26,314 bases of DNA from JBFEYJ01 sp041563315. Its GTDB lineage: Bacteria > Pseudomonadota > Gammaproteobacteria > Thiohalomonadales > Thiohalomonadaceae. Positions 16,125 through 23,220 of the stretch are shown here, piece by piece (within the stretch, counting starts at the first letter, position 1; each line of letters opens with the position of its first letter). The stretch spans positions 1 to 26,314 of the forward strand of contig JBFFNE010000036.1 in NCBI GenBank assembly GCA_041563315.1, in the 5' to 3' direction. The notes beneath the pieces were generated by a model, which saw only the letters and a list, made by a program, of their open reading frames with translations, was not told the origin of the DNA and made no database searches. The position numbers were made by a program, and so were the translations under genes.

Positions 16125-18626
16125 TCAATTGAATTTCGCCGCGCGTTGCTTGAGCTCATCCAGATTCGGCTCGTTGGCATTCCACGGCTGCCCCGGGTGG
16201 ATGCACTTGGAGGGGCAGATCTCGGCCGCTTCGACCATCTGTGCGTAAGTACCGGCGTTGAGGTCACCGATGATCGCCATGTTGCTGTCGTCGTAGACGA
16301 ACATCAGCGGGTTGATGTTGAGACAGTCGTTACAGCTAGCACAGAGCGGGGTGTCGATCCACGGCTCTTCCACCAGAACCTCTTCTTCCTCTTCCACCGG
16401 GGCCTCGGTGGCGGCTTGCTCGATCACCTCCGGTTTTGCTTGTGCTGGCTTCGGTGCCGGACCGGCAGCCTTTAACACAGTGCGGGGTGCGCCGGTGGTG
16501 AAGTCCATCCCCAGCAGTACATCGGTGAGCCTTCCCATCACCTCGCTGGCCGCCTCGGCACGTACGCGCGAGAGCTCCTCTTCGAACTGCGCTTGCAGCG
16601 CGGCCATTTCGGCCGCAGCCTGGGCCTCGACCTCCTCGCGGGTGCGGGCAACGGCCTGGTCGATGTACTTGTTGCGCACCCCGGCCATCTCCTGCAACGC
16701 GTGCCAGAAGTTGAGCCGGTCGCGGCAGGCCTGCACCAGGGCGCGGGAGAGCACCACCCGGTGCAGCACCGAGCCGCTGCTTACTGCCCAGACGAAGGGC
16801 ACATGCTTGTGCACCTCCTCTTCCGGCAGCTGCAGGAATTCGGCGATCGGTACCAGGTTATCTGCATCGCACTCTTTGGGCACCACGGCGAAGTGGTGGT
16901 GCAGTCGTGGGATGAGCAGCGCGTAGTCGGCGAAGGTGAAGGCCAGCTCGCTGCTCACCGTGGAACCGGTGTCGTCGAGGTACTGGAATGGGTGCAGCGG
17001 CCAGTCCTGTTCCGGCTGCGGGTTGCCGCTGAAGTCCATACGCTCGGCAAAGGCGTCACCGGCAGCCGGGTTGATGTGGAAGAAGGGGTGAACGCGCCCT
17101 TCCAGCGCAGCGCCGGCCACCAGCCAGGCATTGAGTCCCAGGTCCTGACCGGTGGGGCGCAGGCCGATATTGATCAGGTGCAGGCTCGTGCGGGTGGCGC
17201 TGAGGGCGTCGCTGTAGCGGGCCAGCAAGTGCTGGTGGCGTGCCGCGGAAGCCTGTGAGACCACCGCCTGGCGATGGCTGATCCCAAGGTAGCCCAGCTC
17301 GGTGCGGTAGTTCTTGAACGGGTCTTCATCGGCCTTGGCCCCTGGATTGCTATGTGCATGAACACGGACGAAGATCTGCACCGGACGGCCGGAGCTGAGT
17401 AGGCGCGAGAAGGAGGACATGCCGTCAGCGGCGACGTGGTTGGCCGATTCCAGCGCGATCACCGCCGGTACCAGCAACAATTCGTCCCGGTTGAAGGCCT
17501 CCCAGTCAAAGTTGGTGAAGAAGGGGTCGTGGATCGCCGAATCGTAGATCCCCTCGATCTCCAGCTTGGCGATACGCGCCGCACCAAAGACCTTCGCCAG
17601 GCGGTCAGCCTCCTCATCGAACAGGCGGGTGGCCTCCTCGCAGGGATCCTCGGTGGTGATCGCCTCGAATCCGGCGGTCTGTTTCAGCCAGGCATCATCC
17701 AGCGCACCGTTGTGGAGGAAGCGCACCAGGGTGGCGTTGTGGTGGTAGGCCTCAAGTGTCTGCAAGGCGTTTTCAATGCGGATACGGCGCTCCTTGGACA
17801 TCACCACCGAACCGTGGGAGTGCTCCATCACCTTGGAAAGCGCACCGGTGTCGAAGAAATCGGCGGCACCGCCGACCGCACCCCGTAGTCTCTCCGGCTG
17901 TTTCGATTCAGGAGATTTGCTCAGGTCCACATCCAGCAGCAGCTTGAGCTCTTTGATGTGTCTTTCGATCTCGCGCCTGAAGCGGGCGTGGCGCGGGATC
18001 ACGCTACTGCGAATGACGTGGATTAGCAGATGAATCGCCGGGTAACGGCCATAGGCCAGCAGTTGGCCTTCCTCAGGGCTAGCCTCAAGTAGTTTGTCCA
18101 GGTCGCCCTGCAGGCGTGCGCTGTTTTCCTTGTCGAGGGCGAGGTGGGAAACCAGCGCCTTGCTGGCCTCCTTTAATAGTGGGCCTGCTGTGACCGGTCC
18201 TTCGGTCTCATTCACCCGCATACGGATATCACGCTCGATCCAGGGCAGATTGTCTTTAAGGATGCGTGCGGACTCCGCACCGGGAGCAAAACCTTCAACT
18301 GTCTCTTGCAGGAAGCCCGAGAGCGGTAGCGCCAGCTCCTCCGGTTTGCGGTCGATGGCAGTCCCTTCGGCCGGGAACAGGAACAGAGGATAGTCGTAGC
18401 GCAGGCGGGTGACATCGCGATACGGCTCAAGCAGGGCGGGCAGGTAGTCGCTGCTGACGCGCTTGACCGCATCCTTCACACTGGGGTTGCCCAGGTGAAA
18501 ATGTCGCAGGACATGCATGACCTGCTGGGTAGCATCGGTATCCTTGACCGCCATCGGCAATACCGGGATGTCCGCGTGGGCAACCCTTTTATCCGTCCTG
18601 GTCGTAGCCTGTTTTACTGCGCTCAT
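16125..18626 (-). CDS. PFOR domain VI-related protein with coiled coil and C-terminal [4Fe-4S] ferredoxin domain
   Basis: An 833-residue protein paralogous to the C-terminal third of the 1524-residue protein. Shared landmarks in the same order include RLLSSGRPVQIFV with LLNSELPIKIVV, QAVVSQASAARHQHLL with DAYVAQSSFAAPAHLR, SGNPQPEQDW with DGNPEAKSQW, and LNFWHALQEMAGV with GHAWRTLQELAGL. The stretch corresponding to the thiamine motif (around E393) has no GDG. Residues 1-380 are mainly helical. A coiled coil (about 650-708) leads through an acidic Pro/Glu-rich linker to a ferredoxin domain with C762-C765-C768 and C804 (CPSKC, extra C808). The frame extends to 18818, but that would overlap korB with low-complexity Arg-rich sequence; the ATG at 18626 is preceded by AGGAACAAGG. 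Lying directly after korB, its ferredoxin tail may exchange electrons with KorAB (inference). Confidence 0.85.
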   Translation of the reverse strand: MSAVKQATTRTDKRVAHADIPVLPMAVKDTDATQQVMHVLRHFHLGNPSVKDAVKRVSSDYLPALLEPYRDVTRLRYDYPLFLFPAEGTAIDRKPEELALPLSGFLQETVEGFAPGAESARILKDNLPWIERDIRMRVNETEGPVTAGPLLKEASKALVSHLALDKENSARLQGDLDKLLEASPEEGQLLAYGRYPAIHLLIHVIRSSVIPRHARFRREIERHIKELKLLLDVDLSKSPESKQPERLRGAVGGAADFFDTGALSKVMEHSHGSVVMSKERRIRIENALQTLEAYHHNATLVRFLHNGALDDAWLKQTAGFEAITTEDPCEEATRLFDEEADRLAKVFGAARIAKLEIEGIYDSAIHDPFFTNFDWEAFNRDELLLVPAVIALESANHVAADGMSSFSRLLSSGRPVQIFVRVHAHSNPGAKADEDPFKNYRTELGYLGISHRQAVVSQASAARHQHLLARYSDALSATRTSLHLINIGLRPTGQDLGLNAWLVAGAALEGRVHPFFHINPAAGDAFAERMDFSGNPQPEQDWPLHPFQYLDDTGSTVSSELAFTFADYALLIPRLHHHFAVVPKECDADNLVPIAEFLQLPEEEVHKHVPFVWAVSSGSVLHRVVLSRALVQACRDRLNFWHALQEMAGVRNKYIDQAVARTREEVEAQAAAEMAALQAQFEEELSRVRAEAASEVMGRLTDVLLGMDFTTGAPRTVLKAAGPAPKPAQAKPEVIEQAATEAPVEEEEEVLVEEPWIDTPLCASCNDCLNINPLMFVYDDSNMAIIGDLNAGTYAQMVEAAEICPSKCIHPGQPWNANEPNLDELKQRAAKFN

Positions 18627-18666
18627 GCCTTGTTCCTGTTCTCGACTCTCGTATCCCGTCTCTGCT

Positions 18667-19620
18667 TCAGATGGCAAAGGCATCCATCGCAGCATTGATC
18701 GCCGCGATCTTCTCATCATCGCTCTTGCCGATGTCCTTTGCCGAGATATCCTCGTAGACCACCGCATCCGGATCCCAGTAGAGCAGGCCGAGCGGTAATT
18801 TCTCATCATCGCGCGCAAGTTTCATCGCACCGAGCCAGTCACGCGGATCATGTTGCACCACATCACCGAACACACGTTTGACGCTGTCGTCGAGTGTGAT
18901 GCCATTTTCATGCTCCAGCAGCACAAACTTCTCCGGATTCTCCTGCAGCGGTTTGCAGAACTCGTTGGAGAAGACCGGGCAGCGCTGCAGGATGCGCACA
19001 AAGCTGGTACCACGGTGCTGGTGCGCTGCCTTGATGGTTTCGAACAACAGCGGCGGGTTCCAGTCCACCACCTGGGCGACGAAGGAGACATTGCTGACGC
19101 CCAGGGTGATGGTCAGCGGGTTGAGTGCAGGCAACGGCGCTCCTTCCGGGTGGGTGTTGGTCTTCATTCCGGTAGGGGTGGTCGGTGAGGTCTGCTTCTT
19201 GGTCAGGCCATAGATGGCGTTATCGAACACCAGCACCACCATGTCCATATTCAGGCGCAGGGAGTGGAGCCAGGGACCGGCGCCGATGGAGAAACAGTCG
19301 CCATCACCGGTGGCAACCCACACGTCCAGGTCGGGACGGTGAGCTTTGACACCGTTGGCCAGCGGCAGGGCGCGGCCGTGCAGGCCGTGCAGGCCGTAGG
19401 TGCCCATGTAGTGGGGCAAGCGGCTGGAGCAGCCAATGCCGGAGACGGCAACGCTCTTCTCCGGGGGCAGTTGTGCATCGCGCAGTACGCGATGCACAGT
19501 ATTGAGTACGGCAAAGTCGCCGCAACCGGGGCACCAGCGCGCTTCACCCCCGGAGTAGTCGCCAAGGGTGAAATAGCGTTCAAAGACGTCGAGTGACCAG
19601 TCCGCTTTGATACCGAACAT
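18667..19620 (-). CDS. korB: 2-oxoglutarate:ferredoxin oxidoreductase beta subunit
   Basis: Thiamine-diphosphate and [4Fe-4S] subunit of the two-subunit 2-oxoacid:ferredoxin oxidoreductase. The 317-residue protein shows cluster cysteines C30 and C33 in WCPGCGD, a third in GIGCSS, and a likely fourth in the later ILQRCPVF/EFCKP region. The intact diphosphate motif GDGDCFSIG is followed by NAIYGLTKKQTSPT. This contrasts with the lost motifs of the two PFOR-like neighbours. It lies 12 bp after korA with AAGGAG nine bases before the ATG. The reaction links 2-oxoglutarate plus CoA with succinyl-CoA, CO2 and reduced ferredoxin; the reductive direction fixes CO2. The two-subunit form resembles KorAB of Mycobacterium and Hydrogenobacter. 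Other 2-oxoacid substrates cannot be excluded from sequence. Confidence 0.92.
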   Translation of the reverse strand: MFGIKADWSLDVFERYFTLGDYSGGEARWCPGCGDFAVLNTVHRVLRDAQLPPEKSVAVSGIGCSSRLPHYMGTYGLHGLHGRALPLANGVKAHRPDLDVWVATGDGDCFSIGAGPWLHSLRLNMDMVVLVFDNAIYGLTKKQTSPTTPTGMKTNTHPEGAPLPALNPLTITLGVSNVSFVAQVVDWNPPLLFETIKAAHQHRGTSFVRILQRCPVFSNEFCKPLQENPEKFVLLEHENGITLDDSVKRVFGDVVQHDPRDWLGAMKLARDDEKLPLGLLYWDPDAVVYEDISAKDIGKSDDEKIAAINAAMDAFAI

Positions 19621-19632
19621 TGATGTAACTCC

Positions 19633-21546
19633 TTATTGATTCAGGGTGTCGAGGCGATGGCTGAGTTCTTCAACCAGTTCGCCGGGCTGCAGCGGATGGC
19701 CATAGACCACCGACCAGCAATCGACATCGACCAGGGTCTGCATGCGCAGGATGTTGGCCAGTTGCGCACGGCGGCGATTTTCGTCGTTAATCAGCGGGGC
19801 GTCGGGCTTGTCGCTGTAGTTGATCTCGACGGTCATCACCTGCTTGAATTTGGCGAAAATCTCTTTTAGCCCCGGCTCCAGCGGCGAGAGGAAACGCAGG
19901 TGCACGCTGGACACCTTTTGGCCCTGCTCACGCAGCAGGTCGACCGCTTCCTCGACGGCGCCCAGGGTGGAACCCCAACCGACCACCAGCAAATCGCCTT
20001 CTTCACCGCCATGGACCTTCGGTGGCTTGAGCGTACTCTGTAATGCCGCCAGTTTGCGGCTACGCAGCTCCATGCTGTTCTGGTTGGTTTCCGAGTCGTA
20101 GGCCACCTTGGAGCGGTTGGTGTGCGACAGGCCGGTCAGCACATACATGCCGCCGGGCTGACCGGGGATCGGGCGCTGCGACAGGCCGGTGGTGGCGTCC
20201 CAGTCATAGGGTGGGACGCTGCGATCCCACTCGGATTGATCGACTGGCGGCGCCAGCCACTCTGCCTGCATCACCGGGCGCTCCCAGGGTTGCACACCGG
20301 TGGCCAGGTTGGCATCAGTGAGCAGGATCACCGGACCGCGGAAGGATTCGGCCAATTTTCGCGCCAGTATGGTGAAGTGGAAACATTCGGCGATGGTCGC
20401 TGCTGCAAGGATGATTTTTGGTGCATCGCCGGGCATGCCAAACATGGAGGAGAGTAGGTCGCCTTGTTCCACCTTGGTCGGTAGGCCTGTAGAGGGCCCG
20501 CCGCGCTGCACATCGATAATAACCAGCGGAATTTCACTCATTACTGCCAGGCCAATGAGCTCGGTCTTGAGTGCCATGCCGGGACCGGAGGTGATGGTGC
20601 AGGCGGTCTTCCCTGCATAGGAGGCGCCGATGGCAAAGCCCACGGCGGCGATCTCATCCTCGGCCTGGTGCACAAAGCCACCGACCTTGTCGTAAACATC
20701 GGCGATGTAGTGGGAGGCGGAGGTGGCGGGGGTGATAGGATACATGGAGACCATGTCCATGCCGGAGGCCATCACGCCGAGGCCAAGCGCGGTGTTACCG
20801 TTGCACACCATCATTGGCTTGTCGTTGATGCCAGCGGTTACCGGGATCTCATAGTGATACTCGACATTTTCACGGGCAAAAGCGTAGCCGGCGTCGAACA
20901 GATCCTGATTGATCTTGACCACTTTCTCGCCTTTGCGGGCGAAGGCGTTGTGGATCTCTGCATGGCCGATCGCCACATCACGGCTGTAGATATGGCAGAG
21001 CATGCCGAGCACGAACATGTTCTTGCCCTTGCGGGCGTTATCGACCAGCTTGAGGCACTCATCTTCCATCGGCAGCTCGTGCACGATGAGGCCGTTTTCA
21101 CGGAACTCCTTCACCGCATTCGTGTAGGCCTCGCGGATTTCCTCCTGCGGGTCATTGGCCCATTTGCTTTCCAGCAGTACGATGGTGCCAGTCTTGTAGG
21201 CGCCATTGGCAATGCGTGAGAACAGCACCTGCTCGTTGAAGGCGACAACCAGATCGGCCTCATTACCCATATTAGTCATATAGCGGGAACCGACACGAAT
21301 GCGGTTACCGCTAGCCCCGGCCGGTGAGCGGGCGGGGGGCTGGATCTCGGCGGGGATGATTTCGACGGTCCAGATGCCGTTGCCCATCTTGGCGCCGATG
21401 ACACCAAAAGTCTGGCCGCACTTTTGTGCACCTTCGCCTGAATCACTGACAATCTCGACGATATGCTCGTCAATGATCTGCGCTTTGTCCCCTTTCGGGG
21501 AGGAGCTGTCGAGGTTGACTACATTGCCTGTTGCCTGTTCTGTCAT
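19633..21546 (-). CDS. korA: 2-oxoglutarate:ferredoxin oxidoreductase alpha subunit (fused gamma-alpha)
   Basis: A 637-residue fusion: the gamma (CoA-side) domain at about 25-235, containing SGEGAQKCGQTFG (36-48), is followed by the alpha pyrimidine-binding domain at about 245-630. The alpha part contains MYPITPATSASHY, the substrate/thiamine loop, and QRGGPSTGLPTKVEQGD. This gamma-alpha order and size fit KorA-type enzymes. The ATG at 21546 has AGGG eight bases upstream and is the first gene of the long train, after a 420-bp gap that should hold its promoter. It forms the catalytic enzyme with KorB; no dedicated ferredoxin subunit gene accompanies them, which leaves room for the 833-residue protein in that role. 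Confidence 0.93.
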   Translation of the reverse strand: MTEQATGNVVNLDSSSPKGDKAQIIDEHIVEIVSDSGEGAQKCGQTFGVIGAKMGNGIWTVEIIPAEIQPPARSPAGASGNRIRVGSRYMTNMGNEADLVVAFNEQVLFSRIANGAYKTGTIVLLESKWANDPQEEIREAYTNAVKEFRENGLIVHELPMEDECLKLVDNARKGKNMFVLGMLCHIYSRDVAIGHAEIHNAFARKGEKVVKINQDLFDAGYAFARENVEYHYEIPVTAGINDKPMMVCNGNTALGLGVMASGMDMVSMYPITPATSASHYIADVYDKVGGFVHQAEDEIAAVGFAIGASYAGKTACTITSGPGMALKTELIGLAVMSEIPLVIIDVQRGGPSTGLPTKVEQGDLLSSMFGMPGDAPKIILAAATIAECFHFTILARKLAESFRGPVILLTDANLATGVQPWERPVMQAEWLAPPVDQSEWDRSVPPYDWDATTGLSQRPIPGQPGGMYVLTGLSHTNRSKVAYDSETNQNSMELRSRKLAALQSTLKPPKVHGGEEGDLLVVGWGSTLGAVEEAVDLLREQGQKVSSVHLRFLSPLEPGLKEIFAKFKQVMTVEINYSDKPDAPLINDENRRRAQLANILRMQTLVDVDCWSVVYGHPLQPGELVEELSHRLDTLNQ

Positions 21547-21784
21547 AAAGCTGCCCTGTGAAATACTTCTCGAGACGATAAAAACATGACGCGCACGATT
21601 CTTGCCGCTGCCCGGTTTTCCTGCCCTGGCGGCGTGACGAATGGCTGTACCCGTCGATTAACTCCAATGACACGTGAGGAATAACGCTGTTGCAGCGTGT
21701 CCGGCTTCCTCACCGGGGCCGTGGTGTCGCGCCTGCAGTGCGGAGATTTGTCCGCGGTAATTTCACCGCAGGGAGACGGCAGGC

Positions 21785-21840
21785 GGGTTGTAGCCCCATG
21801 AAAGCGAAGCGCGATACTATGACAAAAGGTGTGGGTAGGG
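21785..21840 (-). repeat. REP-like remnant with GCGCTTCGCTTTCATGGGGC core
   Basis: The minus strand reads CCCTACCCACACC and then GCGCTTCGCTTTCATGGGGC, ending with TACAACCC. This resembles the short palindromic repeats containing GCGCTTCGCTTCACCC found between genes in Gammaproteobacteria. It is degenerate. Confidence 0.35.
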
Positions 21841-21860
21841 TCAAATTTTGCGACCCAATT

Positions 21861-21890
21861 CACATATGGAAATTGCTGTATAAATATCAA
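21861..21890 (-). promoter_or_regulatory. Candidate promoter upstream of korA
   Basis: In an AT-rich stretch of the gap, the minus strand carries TTGATA (21885-21890) and, 18 bases on, TATGTG (21861-21866). The -10 match is only fair and the distance to the korA ATG is about 315 bases, implying a long leader. Low certainty. Confidence 0.25.
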
Positions 21891-21910
21891 GTTATCGAGC
21901 ATCGTTAAGT

Positions 21911-21937
21911 AAAAATTCGCACGGATCTGCGTGATTT
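21911..21937. terminator. Weak terminator-like hairpin after the frd-nuoF operon
   Basis: About 30-55 bases after the nuoF-like stop codon the minus strand reads ATCACGCAGATCCGTGCG followed by AATTTTTA. The possible stem is only 4-5 bp (CACG/CGTG), but the following T-run fits a rho-independent terminator. The plus strand also shows T4 after the stem. Confidence 0.35.
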
Positions 21938-21966
21938 TCATCGGTTTCGTGCCAAACCACCACAAA

Positions 21967-23214
21967 TCAGTGACTCAGCGCTTGTTGGTACTCGTCCATG
22001 AAGTGATAAAGCGAGCTTTCAAGCACCTTGAGCGCGCCATCGAGCATGTGACAACGGCCGGCATTGGGCAGGATCTTGCTCAGATTGATCAAGGCATCCA
22101 GATCAGCTCGGCTACCCTGCCCGGTATCGATCTTGTTCAGCAGCAGTGCCGCGTAGTGGGTACCGGTCTTGCACGGCGGACACTGGCCGCAGGAGGAGTG
22201 AGCGAAAAAGCTCACGTACTCGGTGACGCGCTTGACGATGCCGGTGCCCTCGGAGATCACGATCATTGCCCCGGTGCCGAGGCTGGAGTGGCGCTCGTGC
22301 ACTGACTCGTAATCCAGCGGCACGTCCAGATCCTTGGGGGTGAGGATCGTATTGGAAGGGCCGCCGGTGAACACCGCCTTGAGCTTTTTTCCCAGCAGCA
22401 TGCCGCCGCCGTATTCATTGATCAGGGTTGATAGCGGGGTGCCCATCGGCAGCTCGTAAGCGCCGGGGTAGAGCACGTCGCCGCTCAGACAGTAGATCTT
22501 GGTGCCGGTGGCCTCGCCCAGGCCCAGCTTCTGGAACCACGCCGCGCCGTTGCGCAGGATATGCGGCACATTGGAGAGCGTTTCCATGTTGTTGATCAGG
22601 GTCGGCAGACCGCGCACCCCGGACTCGGCGGGGAAAGGGGGTTTGCCGCGCGGGAAGGGAAACTTGCCCTCAACACTTTCGATGGCCGCCGTTTCCTCAC
22701 CGCCGATGTAGTGACCGGAGCTGGGTAACACCCGGTATTCCACACACTTGCCCAGCGCCGCTTCGATGCGCCCAATGAACGCCGAGCTCTGCCACTGTTC
22801 AACCGCCACACGCATTGCCTCGATGGAGCGGCCCTGGTCCGGATTGATGTAGAAGATGATGTGGTTACAGCCGGTGGCCAGCGCGGTGATGGTCGCCCCT
22901 TCGATGACCTGAAACGGGGCTTCGGCCAGCAGGATCTTGTCCTTGAAGGTGCCCGGCTCATCTTCATTGCCGTTGCAGATGAGGTACTTTTCCTTGCGGT
23001 TGTCCTGGGCGGCAACGAACTCCCACTTTTTGTAGGTGGGGAAGCCGCTGCCGCCCAGGCCACGCAAGCCGGCCTCCTTAATATGAGGAATGATCGCCTC
23101 CGGCGCCGTGAGCGCCTTCTCCAGCCCCTTGCCGCCCACACCGTTCAGCCAAGCGGCTAGATCGGCACCGACGCGGTTGTTCTCGTGCAGTAACACCTGA
23201 TTCAGTGCGCTCAT
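21967..23214 (-). CDS. NuoF-like NADH-binding flavin/iron-sulfur subunit of the fumarate reductase operon
   Basis: A 415-residue homologue of the 51-kDa complex I subunit, which binds NADH, FMN and one [4Fe-4S] cluster. Visible motifs: RGLGGSGFPT (51-60, FMN loop), CNGNEDEPGTFKDK (80-93, equivalent to NADEGEPGTFKDR with D-to-N and G-to-D changes), GHYIGGEETAAIES (168-180), and cluster ligands C342-C345-C348 with C388. There is no NuoE-like thioredoxin domain and no extra ferredoxin domain. The ATG lies 6 bp after the flavoprotein stop, with AGGAG about eight bases before it, so it belongs to the same operon. No other nuo genes are nearby. The context suggests it feeds NADH electrons into the FrdAB-like pair. 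A role as hydrogenase or formate dehydrogenase diaphorase is possible for the family but not suggested by the neighbours. Confidence 0.88.
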   Translation of the reverse strand: MSALNQVLLHENNRVGADLAAWLNGVGGKGLEKALTAPEAIIPHIKEAGLRGLGGSGFPTYKKWEFVAAQDNRKEKYLICNGNEDEPGTFKDKILLAEAPFQVIEGATITALATGCNHIIFYINPDQGRSIEAMRVAVEQWQSSAFIGRIEAALGKCVEYRVLPSSGHYIGGEETAAIESVEGKFPFPRGKPPFPAESGVRGLPTLINNMETLSNVPHILRNGAAWFQKLGLGEATGTKIYCLSGDVLYPGAYELPMGTPLSTLINEYGGGMLLGKKLKAVFTGGPSNTILTPKDLDVPLDYESVHERHSSLGTGAMIVISEGTGIVKRVTEYVSFFAHSSCGQCPPCKTGTHYAALLLNKIDTGQGSRADLDALINLSKILPNAGRCHMLDGALKVLESSLYHFMDEYQQALSH

Positions 23215-23220
23215 ACTCGG

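Larger units (their letters stand above)
21547..21966. other. 420-bp intergenic regulatory gap between the nuoF-like gene and korA
   Basis: This gap separates the frd operon from the kor-rnf train, both on the minus strand. It contains small hairpins (GCGGT/ACCGC near 21757-21772 and GGGTC/GACCC near 21839-21857), a REP-like remnant and a candidate promoter. A minus frame open through most of it encodes unlikely, repeat-derived peptide sequence and is not called as a gene. Confidence 0.6.

Noticed and set aside
15123..16475. 450-codon plus-strand open frame
   Set aside because: It is antisense to rnfB and to the end of the 833-residue gene, crosses a repeat element and shows no family motif; a by-product of GC-rich coding sequence.
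18627..18818. Upstream extension of the 833-residue protein to an earlier start at 18818
   Set aside because: It would overlap most of the korB C-terminus and adds Arg/Met-rich low-complexity residues; the ATG at 18626 has a ribosome-binding site and a natural N-terminus.
21543..21965. 140-codon minus open frame in the gap before korA
   Set aside because: It reads through hairpins and a REP-like remnant, has no ribosome-binding site or motif, and overlaps the korA start; better explained as non-coding regulatory gap.
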